Counted from the first letter of the stretch, positions 9,049-17,792 are shown. The stretch: 41,115 nucleotides of DNA from Leucothrix pacifica (GCF_003172875.1 NZ_QGKM01000072.1:1-41115), one strand, 5' to 3'. Translations and numbers: made by a program. Notes: generated by a model from the letters alone, not told the origin.

Positions 9049-9845
9049 TGAAGAAACGATCTATTGTTCCTATTGTTTACATCTTTCTATTGATGTTGCC
9101 GATCTATTGGCTGGTGACGATGAGCTTTAAGCCAACCAATGAAATACTGGCAGGCTTTTCCTTGTTCCCACAAAGTTTTACTACCGAAGCATACGAGACG
9201 ATATTCACCGATCCTACATGGTACTGGGGGTATATTAATTCGATCATCTATGTCTCTCTCAATATGGTGATTTCGGTCTGCGTCGCATTACCGGCTGCCT
9301 ATGCATTTTCCCGCTACCGTTTTTTGGGTGACAAGACGCTGTTCTTTTGGTTGTTGACGAACAAAATGGCTCCAATCGCGGTATTTGCTTTACCGTTTTT
9401 TCAGCTCTACTCAGCTGTTGGATTATTTGATACCCATTTGGCTGTTGCGTTAGCTCATTGCATTTTTAATATTCCACTAGCGGTTTGGATTTTAGAAGGC
9501 TTTATGAGCAGTGTGCCTAAGGAGCTTGATGAAACAGCGTATGTCGATGGTTATTCTTTCTGGCACTTCTTTCTGTCTATTTTTCTGCCTAACATCAAAG
9601 CCGGTGTCGGCGTGGCTGCGTTTTTCTGCTTTATGTTTTCGTGGGTCGAATTGCTACTGGCAAAAACACTGACAGCAGTGGCTGCTAAGCCGATTGTGGC
9701 AACCATGACTAAGACTGCGTCCAGTGCAGGTTATGAGTTAGGTTTACTTGCTGCTGCCGGCACTCTCACAATCATACCGGGTGCGATTGTGATCTATTTT
9801 GTACGTAACTACATAGCGAAAGGCTTCGCAATGGGGAGGGTATAA
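9048..9845 (+). CDS. glpQ: Glycerol-type ABC transporter permease 2
   Basis: Second permease, MalG-like, 265 residues with about six membrane segments. It begins inside the stop codon of glpP (TAATG), the classic sign of coupled translation. The EAA loop reads ELDETAYVDGYSFWHFFLSI, close to the usual ELEEAAxIDG form. The C-terminus RNYIAKGFAMGRV resembles the conserved 'G...GAVKG' end of this subfamily. It forms the pore with GlpP. It should not be confused with the GlpQ phosphodiesterase of other bacteria, which has the same symbol. Confidence 0.85.
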   Translation: MKKRSIVPIVYIFLLMLPIYWLVTMSFKPTNEILAGFSLFPQSFTTEAYETIFTDPTWYWGYINSIIYVSLNMVISVCVALPAAYAFSRYRFLGDKTLFFWLLTNKMAPIAVFALPFFQLYSAVGLFDTHLAVALAHCIFNIPLAVWILEGFMSSVPKELDETAYVDGYSFWHFFLSIFLPNIKAGVGVAAFFCFMFSWVELLLAKTLTAVAAKPIVATMTKTASSAGYELGLLAAAGTLTIIPGAIVIYFVRNYIAKGFAMGRV

Positions 9846-9847
9846 TT

Positions 9848-10126
9848 ATGTTGAGTTGGATGGCTTGGACCTGGCCGACTACCTTGTTATTCGCAGGAAT
9901 TTTTCTGTCGATGGGAATCATCACTTTCATTGAAATCAAGAAACCAGGCACCTCAGAACGTCACGGTATTTTGGGTTTAACAACCACACGAGGCGATCGT
10001 TTGTTTTTATCGATACTCGGTTCGGTTTACATCTTTTTGGCGTGGCTTGGTTTGGTAGGAATGCCGTTATGGGAGCCGTTAGGTATCGCTATCGTTTGGG
10101 CGGTATTTTGCTTCTGGAAAGTCTGA
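9848..10126 (+). CDS. glpU: Small DUF2160-type membrane protein of the glycerol transporter operon
   Basis: A 92-residue protein with hydrophobic segments near residues 1-26, 48-68 and 72-91 and a charged loop containing IEIKKPGTSERHGILGLTTTRGDR. Small DUF2160-type membrane proteins accompany this class of glycerol importer, where one is called GlpU. The gene starts 2 bp after glpQ and closes the operon. Its task is not known. A part in transporter assembly or an auxiliary subunit is a guess from co-occurrence. It ends 6 bp from the convergent peptidase gene, with no terminator visible between. Confidence 0.75.
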   Translation: MLSWMAWTWPTTLLFAGIFLSMGIITFIEIKKPGTSERHGILGLTTTRGDRLFLSILGSVYIFLAWLGLVGMPLWEPLGIAIVWAVFCFWKV

Positions 10127-10132
10127 TATAAC

Positions 10133-11260
10133 CTATCGAAGTGGTGGAGTGCCAAATCCATTAATGCGATTGAGGCGCTCCAAATTAATCACTGCGGACA
10201 GCATCAAACGGTCATGGCTCCAGTCCGCAGGCTTCGATGAAAAGGCGATCATCAATGTCATTAGAGCAACCAGAATCATCGCTGGCATGATGCTGACATA
10301 ACGCATGATCCCCGAGTGCTGACTCGCTTCATTGTTACTGGCTAGCGCCACCACACGCTGTCGAAGTGCGCTGTGATTGGAGCGGTTCAGGATACCTTCA
10401 CGTCCCCAAAACGGTACACTTGTGGCTAAGGCACTACTGCGGTTACTACTGCTTTCGCGCGTTGCAATAGACAGTAATAATAAACAGTATTCCTTGGCAT
10501 CAAAACGTTTTTGGCGGATCAGTGCTGCGTCACAGCTGTATTCACGAAAACGTCTGATCCGATCTGATAAACACCAAAAGGCTGGATTTAATACAAAAAG
10601 CGGGGAGATCAACGATAATAACGCTTCCCAGTCGACATCATGTTGCCGGATGTGTTGTGATTCATGCCCCAGCGCTATGCGAACCGCGCGTTTGTTATGC
10701 ATCATCGATGCGGGCATAACGATATGGTATCCCAACAAGCCACGTGTCGAGAAGGGGACTTCAGTCACTGTCGATTGCCACATGGTTACACGGCCTGATT
10801 GATGGACTTTTTGTGCGTTAATCAGGAGATGTTTAATTTTAATCACATTCAGAATGATGTAAGCCGCACGCAGAAACGCTGCTACCGCAAAAACAGCCAG
10901 CACTAAAATTGACAGTAGTGTTGATGCATTGATTAGGTTATCAACTAAGCTGTTTTTGGCCGATAGCACCTCAGCAACCTGTGTCGCAGAGAGGGCGATA
11001 TTGCCTTTCAGATATTGCGCTACCAACAGCTCGGTGGCGTTCACAGAAATAGCGGAGGAGAGAGAGCTAATAAAGGGTGTCAGGATAATGGGCAATGCTG
11101 CCGCTGATAGGGCGGTAACGGATAGATTCAGGCGAAGTTTGTAGGAATGTCGAAACGGTGTCTTTTTTAGTAATAATTCAAATAACCAGACGGTCAGGAA
11201 AGAAGCAAGCAAGACTCCATTGCCTAACACGATATACTCTAACACCGTTTCCATTTTCAC
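10133..11260 (-). CDS. M56 (BlaR1/MecR1-type) membrane metallopeptidase without sensor domain
   Basis: A 375-residue membrane protein with hydrophobic segments near residues 7-30, 45-67, 112-138 and 206-228 and one near the C-terminus (322-341). The gluzincin motif HESQH is at 199-203, and a likely third zinc ligand, E240, lies in REYSCD. In BlaR1 and MecR1 this domain transmits the beta-lactam signal and leads to cleavage of the paired BlaI/MecI repressor. Here the large C-terminal penicillin-binding sensor is absent: the protein ends about 30 residues after the last membrane helix. It overlaps the upstream BlaI-type gene by 4 bp, so the pair is one operon. No beta-lactamase gene is nearby, so the signal and targets are unknown. 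Confidence 0.8.
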   Translation of the reverse strand: MKMETVLEYIVLGNGVLLASFLTVWLFELLLKKTPFRHSYKLRLNLSVTALSAAALPIILTPFISSLSSAISVNATELLVAQYLKGNIALSATQVAEVLSAKNSLVDNLINASTLLSILVLAVFAVAAFLRAAYIILNVIKIKHLLINAQKVHQSGRVTMWQSTVTEVPFSTRGLLGYHIVMPASMMHNKRAVRIALGHESQHIRQHDVDWEALLSLISPLFVLNPAFWCLSDRIRRFREYSCDAALIRQKRFDAKEYCLLLLSIATRESSSNRSSALATSVPFWGREGILNRSNHSALRQRVVALASNNEASQHSGIMRYVSIMPAMILVALMTLMIAFSSKPADWSHDRLMLSAVINLERLNRINGFGTPPLR

Positions 11261-11646
11261 CTCCCAAAGCGGGTATCAATAATGTCTTTGATTTCCTTTA
11301 TTGTTTCCTCACTGAGGTCTTCATCATCGACAAGTCGTGCCACAAGCGCAGTTGGCGTGCCATTAAATAGAGTTGCTGACAAACTCTTTAGAGTCTTTCC
11401 TTCGTACTCGGTTTTACTCAACGTGGGTCTGTAGAGTATGGCACGATTTACTTTTTTTGCAGAAAGATAGCCTTTGTCGTGTAGTACTTTGAGTACCGTT
11501 GCGACTGAGGTGTAGGCGCGCTTTTCTTCGCCACCAAGGCCTTGCAGCACTTCCCGAACTGTTCCTGAGCCAATAGACCATAGCACCATCATAAACTCGA
11601 GTTCGACGGTGGTGAGCAATTCACTTTTACCCTTAGGTCTAGGCAT
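11257..11646 (-). CDS. BlaI/MecI-family transcriptional repressor
   Basis: A 129-residue winged-helix repressor that begins MPRPKGKSELLTTVELEFM and contains the family's VLQGLGGEEKRAYTSVATVLKVLHDKGYL recognition-helix and wing region. The C-terminal helices (about 80-129) form the dimer and carry the region cleaved in BlaI. The ATG at 11646 is preferred. An upstream in-frame TTG at 11664 would add six residues. The gene is translationally coupled to the M56 peptidase by a 4-bp overlap. The start region is preceded on this strand by an AT-rich stretch with an AGCT-N4-AGCT repeat near 11681-11692, which might be part of an operator. Confidence 0.85.
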   Translation of the reverse strand: MPRPKGKSELLTTVELEFMMVLWSIGSGTVREVLQGLGGEEKRAYTSVATVLKVLHDKGYLSAKKVNRAILYRPTLSKTEYEGKTLKSLSATLFNGTPTALVARLVDDEDLSEETIKEIKDIIDTRFGR

Positions 11647-11735
11647 TGGCGTTGATCCATTCAAAAATTAATAAAATAGTAGCTCAAAAGCTTAATAAAA
11701 ACAATATCTTATCAAGATGAACCGAAGAAGCAGGT

Positions 11736-12377
11736 TCATAGCCAGCTTGGCCCTTCCAGCGTCTTCTGAATGAAGCGTGTCAGCAGGTCAATATTCAGCG
11801 CACAAGTAAACGCGAAGCCCCAGATAGCACCGGTAAAATGAGCATTGTGCCCGATGTTGCCTGTACCGCGTCGGTCGGCATACCAGGAGTAAGCGAGGTA
11901 AGCGACACCGGCCAAAATCTGTGGAACAGGGATTAGTGCGTAGAGGTAAAGGTTCTGCCAAGGCTCAAACACAATGACTGCAAACACGACGGCCGACACC
12001 CCCCCGGAGGCACCGAGCGCTGCATAATTAACATCGTTTTTATGGCGCAGGTAGCTGGGAATTGAGGCTACCGCGATACCGCCAAAATACAAAAACAAGT
12101 ACATCGCTGACGAGGATTGCCCAAGGAAACTAGGATAATAAAAACGCTCCACCGCATTACCAAACGACCACAGCACGAACATATTAACCGCCAGATGTAA
12201 CACATCAGCATGGATAAAGCCGGAGCTCAAAAAACGGTAAAACTGCCCCTGTTGTTTGATGGTGACAGGGTGAAATATCATGGCTGATTTCATGCGTTCA
12301 TTATTCATGCACAAGAATGAAATCAGGCAGGTAATCGCGACGATAATATTAGTTATCGATAAAGCATCGGTATTCAT
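11736..12377 (-). CDS. Rhomboid-family intramembrane serine protease
   Basis: A 213-residue polytopic membrane protein. The catalytic serine lies in LGASGG (S124), and the catalytic histidine in HNAHFTG (H180). The helix with HLAVN (H61, N65) matches the oxyanion-hole side chains of E. coli GlpG, and FLSSGFIHAD just before it is a common rhomboid entry segment. All catalytic parts are present, so it is probably active on membrane-spanning substrates. It is smaller than GlpG because the cytoplasmic N-terminal domain is missing. It lies between the M56/BlaI pair and the SLC13 transporter on the same strand. The gaps are modest, and whether it shares a transcript with them is unclear. Confidence 0.88.
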   Translation of the reverse strand: MNTDALSITNIIVAITCLISFLCMNNERMKSAMIFHPVTIKQQGQFYRFLSSGFIHADVLHLAVNMFVLWSFGNAVERFYYPSFLGQSSSAMYLFLYFGGIAVASIPSYLRHKNDVNYAALGASGGVSAVVFAVIVFEPWQNLYLYALIPVPQILAGVAYLAYSWYADRRGTGNIGHNAHFTGAIWGFAFTCALNIDLLTRFIQKTLEGPSWL

Positions 12378-12423
12378 AAATCAGCCCGGCGGTTTGTTTT
12401 TGAAATAGTAGTGAGGTATCGAA

Positions 12424-14244
12424 TCACAGAGAATACATCATCGGTAATATAATGCTGTAAGCCAACCACATGATCAGGGATAAAGGTACGCCCACCCGTA
12501 AGAAGTCGGTGAAAGTATAGTTTCCGGCACTCATGATTAACAGATTAGTTTTATAAGCCATGGGGGTGGCGTAGCTCATATTGGCGCCAAACAAAACCGC
12601 TAAAACAAATGGTTCCGGATTTAATCCCAGTGTGTTGGCAATACTGACAGCAATAGGAGTGCCGATTACCGCTGCCGCATTATTTGAGACGACATTGGTA
12701 AAGACCGCCATGAGCAGAATTAAACCGCTAAGTATGACAGCTGGTGAAGCGCCTTCAGTGAGGCTGACAAAGCCATTAGCCACGAGTATGCTGGCCCCTG
12801 TGACCGTCATTGCATAACCCAATGCCAGACTAGATACCACGATCATAATCACCGGTACATTCAAGGCTCGGCTCACGTCATTCCAGCTCAGGCATTTGGT
12901 GAGCAGCATGGCTAATACGCCGAGCATTGCGCTGACCGCAATCGGCATAATTTTAAGGGCTGCCAGCGCTATTACGATAAACATAATCAGGATTGATAGG
13001 GGCGCTTTGGTGGATAACGGTAACTCGATGTTGCTGTCCAGTATCAGAAATTCATGTTCAGACTTGAGTGAGTCAATGTCTTTACGTGTGCCTTGTGCCA
13101 GCAGGATATCACCGAGTTGCAAACGGAAATTGCCCAGACCACTAGGCATCTCACTAATTTTTCCACCCTGACGATGCACGGCCAGCGCGATCATCGAGTA
13201 GTTCTCTATAAAGCGGGTGGACTGTAGGGTGCGACCCAGTAGGGGAGAGCGTTGATCGATGATGATTTCGATAATCGATTGGTCTTCATTTTTCAGCGGG
13301 TGTTCGTCATCAACGCGCTGGTTTTTTGCATATAAAACGGTGCCGGTAGCATGCTCAAAGGCTTTGAGTTGTTCTGGTGTGTCGTGGACTAAAATCTTAT
13401 CGCCGGGGCGAACCACCACGTCTGGTAAGGGCACAACGAATGAGCTTTCTGAGCGTCGTATCTTATCGACATTTAATTCGCCATTGGTCTCATCAATGAG
13501 TTGCTTAACCGTCTTTCCGGCTGCCGGACTCCCGTCTTTTACCAGCAACTGGGCGGTGTAAACACGGTTGCTGCTATCGGTTAATGGTATGTCGCGCTTT
13601 GGTAGCATTTTGGGTGCGATTAGCCACAAGAAGGCGATACCCACCACCGAGCCCATGAGTGCGGGCACAAAGAAATCAAAGACGCCCATTTTGGGCAAGC
13701 CAAGGTCATTGGCAACACTGACCACCAGCAGGTTGGTCGAGGTACCAATGGTGGTGCCCATGCCGCCAATTAAACTGGCAAATCCCATTGGCATCAGAAG
13801 CGCTGCGGGGTTGGAATTAGTGCGCAAGGCTACACTGACCAATATCGGGATGAACAACACGACAATCGGTGTATTGTTAATAAAAGCACTCAAGGCAGCT
13901 GCGATCAGCAGGGTCGTTAGTAACGACAAGGAAGGGCTATACTTCCACATGCGTGACAGCATATTGCCAACCGGTTCCAGTGCGCCGGTTTTGACTAGTC
14001 CGGTGCCCACGACCATTAGTGCACAGACGGCAATCAGTGCCTCGTGGCCAAAGCCGTGGAAAAAGTCGACCGGGTTGACCGCTACCCCATCCACTTTATA
14101 TTCAAAGACAGAGAAACCAAGTGCTAATAGGCAAAGTACGATAAAGGCTGAGGTTTGCAGTGGTATGCTTTCGCGAGTGAACAATATCAGCGCAAACACA
14201 GTGAGTGCCAATACCGCGATAGTGTGAGGATCTACTCCTGCCAT
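12424..14244 (-). CDS. SLC13/DASS-type anion transporter with two RCK_C (TrkA-C) domains
   Basis: A 606-residue secondary transporter of the divalent-anion/sodium symporter group. The membrane half-repeats carry the conserved pairs FINNTP (121-126) with GTSTNLL (167-173), and TNVVSNNAAA (516-525) with YATPMAYKTN (558-567). Between them, residues about 222-302 and 322-402 form two cytosolic RCK_C (TrkA-C) domains, seen in VVRPGDKILVHD and FRLQLGDILLAQG. This layout is common in bacterial proteins annotated as sulfate or citrate permeases. The substrate cannot be told from the sequence. The upstream gap holds a 7-base inverted repeat (14301-14329). Confidence 0.85.
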   Translation of the reverse strand: MAGVDPHTIAVLALTVFALILFTRESIPLQTSAFIVLCLLALGFSVFEYKVDGVAVNPVDFFHGFGHEALIAVCALMVVGTGLVKTGALEPVGNMLSRMWKYSPSLSLLTTLLIAAALSAFINNTPIVVLFIPILVSVALRTNSNPAALLMPMGFASLIGGMGTTIGTSTNLLVVSVANDLGLPKMGVFDFFVPALMGSVVGIAFLWLIAPKMLPKRDIPLTDSSNRVYTAQLLVKDGSPAAGKTVKQLIDETNGELNVDKIRRSESSFVVPLPDVVVRPGDKILVHDTPEQLKAFEHATGTVLYAKNQRVDDEHPLKNEDQSIIEIIIDQRSPLLGRTLQSTRFIENYSMIALAVHRQGGKISEMPSGLGNFRLQLGDILLAQGTRKDIDSLKSEHEFLILDSNIELPLSTKAPLSILIMFIVIALAALKIMPIAVSAMLGVLAMLLTKCLSWNDVSRALNVPVIMIVVSSLALGYAMTVTGASILVANGFVSLTEGASPAVILSGLILLMAVFTNVVSNNAAAVIGTPIAVSIANTLGLNPEPFVLAVLFGANMSYATPMAYKTNLLIMSAGNYTFTDFLRVGVPLSLIMWLAYSIILPMMYSL

Positions 14245-14300
14245 GTAATTATTTCCTGACGCTTAGATTTGTTTAATGATTGATTAGAATTACGTAACAC

Positions 14301-14329
14301 ATCGGTAATATAGGGCTTAGTATACCGAT
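14301..14329. repeat. Inverted repeat upstream of the SLC13 transporter gene
   Basis: ATCGGTA (14301-14307) pairs with TACCGAT (14323-14329) across 15 bp. It lies between the end of the AEC gene and the start of the SLC13 gene. There is no T-run beside it, so an operator is more likely than a terminator. The binding protein is unknown. Confidence 0.35.
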
Positions 14330-14389
14330 TTCATGGATCGATTTTTTGATCAAATTATATTTGTATTTCAGTTGGTACTGTTTTAGTTG

Positions 14390-15310
14390 TTAAGGGGCCG
14401 AGGTTTCAATCCAATACAATATCAGTGCCAGTGTCCCCGCTGAGAAGATGGTTTGTATGGTAATGATTTTGGCCATCACACGCTGATCTCCCCCCAGTTG
14501 CCCTGCCAGAATATAGGCATTGATCGCCGTTGGCATAGCAAATATTGTCACCAATACCTGATGACTAATTGTGTCCAGACCGAACAGATGGCCCAGTCCA
14601 AACGCAGTCAGCGGTATCAGCAATAACTTGAACACCACGGATTGCAAAATAGCATATGAAAACCAGTCGTTAAACTTGAGTATTAACCCTGCACCGACTG
14701 ATAGCAAGCCCATTGTTAAGGCGACACCGCCGAGCAGTTCCATCGAGCTCAATAACCAAACCGGTAAACTAATGGCAAGTGCATTGAGCAATAAACCAGT
14801 AGTGCAGCCGATAATGAGTGGATTTTTTAGCACCATCAGCAGCTTATTGACAAAGGAGCTGGATTTATTCAGGTAGATCGCAAATACGCTGATGCACAGA
14901 ATATTCACGAACAGTACTTTTATACCAACAATTAGGGCCGCTACATCCATCGCTTGTGGCACGCTCCACGCAGCGGTGACCACTGCCATTGCAATGAAGG
15001 TATTGAAACGTGCGCTGCCTTGATAAACCGAGGTGAAGATTGCGGGTTCGATAGGTTTCAGCGCCTGAATAATCATCAGTATCAGGGTTAAACAGCTCAG
15101 TAGCAGAATGATAATTGCACCAAGCTTTAGCATCGGTACCCGGGTTAAATCCATGGTAGAGATTTTTGAGACCAACAGCGCGGGGAAGAATATGTAATAC
15201 ACCATGCGGTCAGAAGCTTTCCAGAAACTATCACTTACAAATTGTTTCCGCTTCAATACAAATCCCAGCAGTATGATGCAAATAATCGGGATTAGTGTGC
15301 TGCTAAACAT
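14390..15310 (-). CDS. AEC-family (auxin efflux carrier type) transporter
   Basis: A 306-residue membrane protein with about ten hydrophobic segments, opening MFSSTLIPIICIILLGFVLKR. The PALLVSKIS motif near residue 50 and the C-terminal MPTAINAYILAGQLGGD region are hallmarks of bacterial AEC/malonate-transporter-like permeases (Mem_trans family). These proteins move organic acids or similar metabolites across the inner membrane. The substrate is not deducible here. It lies upstream of the SLC13 gene on the same strand with a 145-bp gap, so the two are probably separately controlled. Two organic-anion-type transporters side by side suggest carboxylate handling, but this is inference. Confidence 0.8.
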   Translation of the reverse strand: MFSSTLIPIICIILLGFVLKRKQFVSDSFWKASDRMVYYIFFPALLVSKISTMDLTRVPMLKLGAIIILLLSCLTLILMIIQALKPIEPAIFTSVYQGSARFNTFIAMAVVTAAWSVPQAMDVAALIVGIKVLFVNILCISVFAIYLNKSSSFVNKLLMVLKNPLIIGCTTGLLLNALAISLPVWLLSSMELLGGVALTMGLLSVGAGLILKFNDWFSYAILQSVVFKLLLIPLTAFGLGHLFGLDTISHQVLVTIFAMPTAINAYILAGQLGGDQRVMAKIITIQTIFSAGTLALILYWIETSAP

Positions 15311-15411
15311 GGCGCAACTCCGGTGAATTAATGTTGCATCATAGTCCCTTTGTTGGCCATGTAAAGTCAGGAAATTTCAATACTCGTTGTGGATTTGTTG
15401 AGGCTGTTTGA

Positions 15412-15750
15412 TTACTTTTTCAGAGCGGTCATTGCCTTAATAAAGTCCTGCTTGTAACGGTCTAATGCAGGCAGGCTTATGCGGAAATTTTCGCTGTCAA
15501 ACAAGGCTGCCGCTTTTTCTCTTTCCTGCTCGACATTACCCGGCCGGAATCCGCTAACCAGTCGATTAGCCCATGGCATGAGCGGTGGCAAAGTAACGTA
15601 TTGCGCACCCGGTGGACCGTCGCGCCCCGGAAGACTGCGTTGCTCACCGAGTCGGCCTTTAAATGTGTAGAAGGCATCAGAACTGGGTAGGAATTTGAGC
15701 GTGTATTCTTGTTCCTCTTCACCGTGGGTAATATCCCAACCCGCCATCAT
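15412..15750 (-). CDS. Protein of unknown function, coupled to a lipoprotein gene
   Basis: A 112-residue soluble-looking protein with no signal peptide or membrane segment. It opens MMAGWDITHGEEEQEYTL, has a proline- and glycine-rich centre (PGRDGPPGAQYVTLPPLMPW) and ends in a charged helix (LDRYKQDFIKAMTALKK). I do not recognise the family. Its start overlaps the stop of the lipoprotein gene by 4 bp (ATGA), so the two are translated together and probably act in the same process. An alternative is that the pair was once a single gene, but both reading frames look intact. Confidence 0.6.
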   Translation of the reverse strand: MMAGWDITHGEEEQEYTLKFLPSSDAFYTFKGRLGEQRSLPGRDGPPGAQYVTLPPLMPWANRLVSGFRPGNVEQEREKAAALFDSENFRISLPALDRYKQDFIKAMTALKK

Positions 15751-16316
15751 CGGTTTGTTTTTGCGCTGGCATGTTTTGGCAGATCACTGACTAGTGTGCT
15801 TCTGTTTATTACCGATGTGGTGTTTTTATTACCTTCAATTTCGGACTCCGCATCTGTCGCGCGATCCAATAACCAAACGGTTTGATAATTATGTTGTTGA
15901 AGCAGCACCGCCAATGGTTGATTTTGATAAAGTACCACGGTCAAGCCGACATAGTGATCCAGTTGGTGCCAGTCCTGATTGCTACCCACAACCCCCATCG
16001 CGACACGTTGCCATCCGGCCAGCCCTTTTAACAAGCCACTGTGGGCAAACACGAGGTTGTAGCTGAGGAATGTTAGCGGGTAACTCTGCTCCTGATAGCT
16101 CAATGTGTCGTAATCAACACGGCCATAGGCAACGGGAGTGCCTTGGTGTGGCACATGACGAAACTCTGCCTGACCATTGGATTTATGCTGATTAAGGAGT
16201 GTCTGATCCACTTTTTTGCTCACCAACTCACTAAATAAGGTTTCTTTTTGGCTGCATGCGCTGAGAAAAAAGCACAGGCTTATAACGATAATAGGGCGAG
16301 ATAAAACACGAGACAT
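15747..16316 (-). CDS. Putative lipoprotein of unknown function
   Basis: A 189-residue protein with a typical lipoprotein signal: MSRVLSRPIIVISLCFFLSAC, lipobox LSAC with the modified cysteine at residue 21. The residue after the cysteine is serine, which favours transport to the outer membrane. The rest is a soluble domain with aromatic strands (VDYDTLSYQEQSYPLTFLSY, LTVVLYQNQPLAVLLQQHNY) and a polar C-terminal tail. No known family was recognised. It is the first gene of a two-gene unit with the 112-residue protein downstream. Confidence 0.65.
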   Translation of the reverse strand: MSRVLSRPIIVISLCFFLSACSQKETLFSELVSKKVDQTLLNQHKSNGQAEFRHVPHQGTPVAYGRVDYDTLSYQEQSYPLTFLSYNLVFAHSGLLKGLAGWQRVAMGVVGSNQDWHQLDHYVGLTVVLYQNQPLAVLLQQHNYQTVWLLDRATDAESEIEGNKNTTSVINRSTLVSDLPKHASAKTNR

Positions 16317-16434
16317 ATTGACTGCTCATTGGTTTGTGTGATGATCCAGTATAGGCAGCTGCTATTAAAAAAGCAGTAGTAATTTGCGGCGTGTGTCAGG
16401 CAGGCCGAACCACCAAACATAAGGACAGATAGCC

Positions 16435-17115
16435 GTGAGCGCACCTCCAGCATTACCTGAGTTTATCTTTTTTGATCTCGACGATACATTATTGGATGAT
16501 GAGGTATCGACACAGTCCGGAGTGAATGCCTTGTTTGCGCACTACAGTACGGATGAAGTGGAAGACCGACATCAACGGTGGGATGCGGCGTTGCAGCTTT
16601 ACTATCCGGACTTCTTAGCAGGCAGAATCAACGTGCAACAGCTGCAGCAATCACGTATTCGCCATGTACTCCCAGAGCGAATGTTTACTGATGAAGAAGC
16701 GCTGGCCGCCTTTGAATATTTCATGGTGCATTATGTTGAGGGGTCGACCTTGTTTTCAGATACGCGTGATGCGATTTCGCGGTTAAAAGCCAGAGGCATT
16801 GGTCTCGGCGTGATTAGCAATGGACCCAATGACATGCAAGTTCGCAAGCTGACAGCAGTGGGTTTGTACGATGAACTTGATGTGGTAGTGACTGCTGAAC
16901 GTGCTGGAGTTGGTAAGCCAAATGTGGCTATCTTTGATTTTGCACTGGCAGAAGCGAATAAGCAGGCAAAGGATTGTTGGTGTATCGGCGATAACTTAAA
17001 CAATGATGTGTTGGCGGCGAACGAGGCTGGTTTGACTGGGGTCTTATTGGACCGGAATGGCCGTAATATTGATTATGCCGGGTTGAAGATTGCTGCGCTG
17101 GATGAGATTGCTTAG
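16435..17115 (+). CDS. HAD-superfamily phosphatase (subfamily IA)
   Basis: A 226-residue cytosolic hydrolase. Motif I is FFDLDDTLLDD (nucleophile D14, general acid D16), motif II is GVISNG, the motif III lysine is in GVGKPNVAIFDFAL, and motif IV is CWCIGDNLNNDV. The helical cap between motifs I and II marks subfamily IA, which includes YjjG-type nucleotidases, phosphoglycolate phosphatases and haloacid dehalogenases. The exact substrate is unknown. The start is GTG at 16435, after AAGGAC at about -10. It is a single gene with a divergent neighbour on the left. Confidence 0.82.
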   Translation: MSAPPALPEFIFFDLDDTLLDDEVSTQSGVNALFAHYSTDEVEDRHQRWDAALQLYYPDFLAGRINVQQLQQSRIRHVLPERMFTDEEALAAFEYFMVHYVEGSTLFSDTRDAISRLKARGIGLGVISNGPNDMQVRKLTAVGLYDELDVVVTAERAGVGKPNVAIFDFALAEANKQAKDCWCIGDNLNNDVLAANEAGLTGVLLDRNGRNIDYAGLKIAALDEIA

Positions 17116-17176
17116 TTACGTCCCGTGCCCGAATTCGTTGAGTACAATACCAACTGGGTTATATAAGGTTGTCAGA

Positions 17177-17203
17177 AATAAAAACCGCCAGAGAGCTGGC
17201 GGT
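17177..17203 (-). terminator. Rho-independent terminator of the 68-residue protein gene
   Basis: On the minus strand the stem ACCGCCAG (pairs at 17196-17203 and 17184-17191) closes a 4-base loop and is followed by a run of T with one A (17183 down to 17177). It lies about 70 bp after the stop of the small gene at 17276. The orientation of the T-run shows it serves the minus strand. Confidence 0.8.
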
Positions 17204-17275
17204 GGGGTGGTACACAAATTATTTTCCGATCTGTGGTTGTGAAAATAATTCGCTTAAGGGAAGCGGTTATGTCTT

Positions 17276-17482
17276 CTAGACAGTTATCAATGTTTGGTCT
17301 GTACATTTGTCTTTGACCAGGATTTTAATCGTCGATGAGCCATTTACCTGTTCAGTTTTGCTGAGCTTCATTTCGATCGAGACTGTGTTAGGTTTCTTGT
17401 TGTTTACCTGAAAAAATGTCTGGATACGTTCCTGTAATTCTGTTTCAAGCGCCTGTTTATTAGCTGCTAATACGTCAATCAT
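17276..17482 (-). CDS. Small protein of unknown function (68 residues)
   Basis: It opens MIDVLAANKQALETELQERI, a charged helix, followed by strand-like segments (TVSIEMKLSK, STIKILVKDKC). There is no signal or membrane segment. The ATG at 17482 is preceded by AGAGG at good spacing, and a dedicated terminator follows, so this is very likely a real, monocistronic gene. The family was not recognised. The 290 bp upstream is AT-rich and should hold its promoter. The short alpha plus beta layout would suit a small regulatory or binding protein, but this is only a structural impression. Confidence 0.6.
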   Translation of the reverse strand: MIDVLAANKQALETELQERIQTFFQVNNKKPNTVSIEMKLSKTEQVNGSSTIKILVKDKCTDQTLITV

Positions 17483-17777
17483 GGTCTGACCTCTAGCGTT
17501 GTTAGGAGTGGTTATATTTATAGCACTGCAAATATGAATAAAAAATGAACATAATATGAATTATAAGCATTGGATGACACTTATTTTTCTTTTGAGTTAC
17601 ATGATAAGGGTAGTGTGTTAAGTGGAGAATCGTGACTAGAAATGGTTTAGAGGTCTGTTCTTTGGAATTAACGGTATTTCAATTGATTTAAAGCCCATTA
17701 GGCTTAAATTCTATTACATACCATAAAATATTATCATTAAAAATGAACGCTAGCTTAATGATATCTGAGTTTTGCTA

Positions 17778-17786
17778 TGCTATATT
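17778..17786 (+). promoter_or_regulatory. Extended -10 promoter upstream of candidate small RNA
   Basis: TGCTATATT fits the extended -10 form TGnTATAAT with one mismatch. Transcription would begin near 17793. The -35 region is weak (TTTGCT lies too close), as is usual for extended -10 promoters. It lies in a 630-bp gap with no credible gene. Confidence 0.4.
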
Positions 17787-17792
17787 TACTAA

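Noticed and set aside
13568-14227. 219-residue plus-strand frame opposite the SLC13 gene
   Set aside because: It is a mirror of the membrane protein gene on the other strand, with serine/proline-rich translation and no motif.
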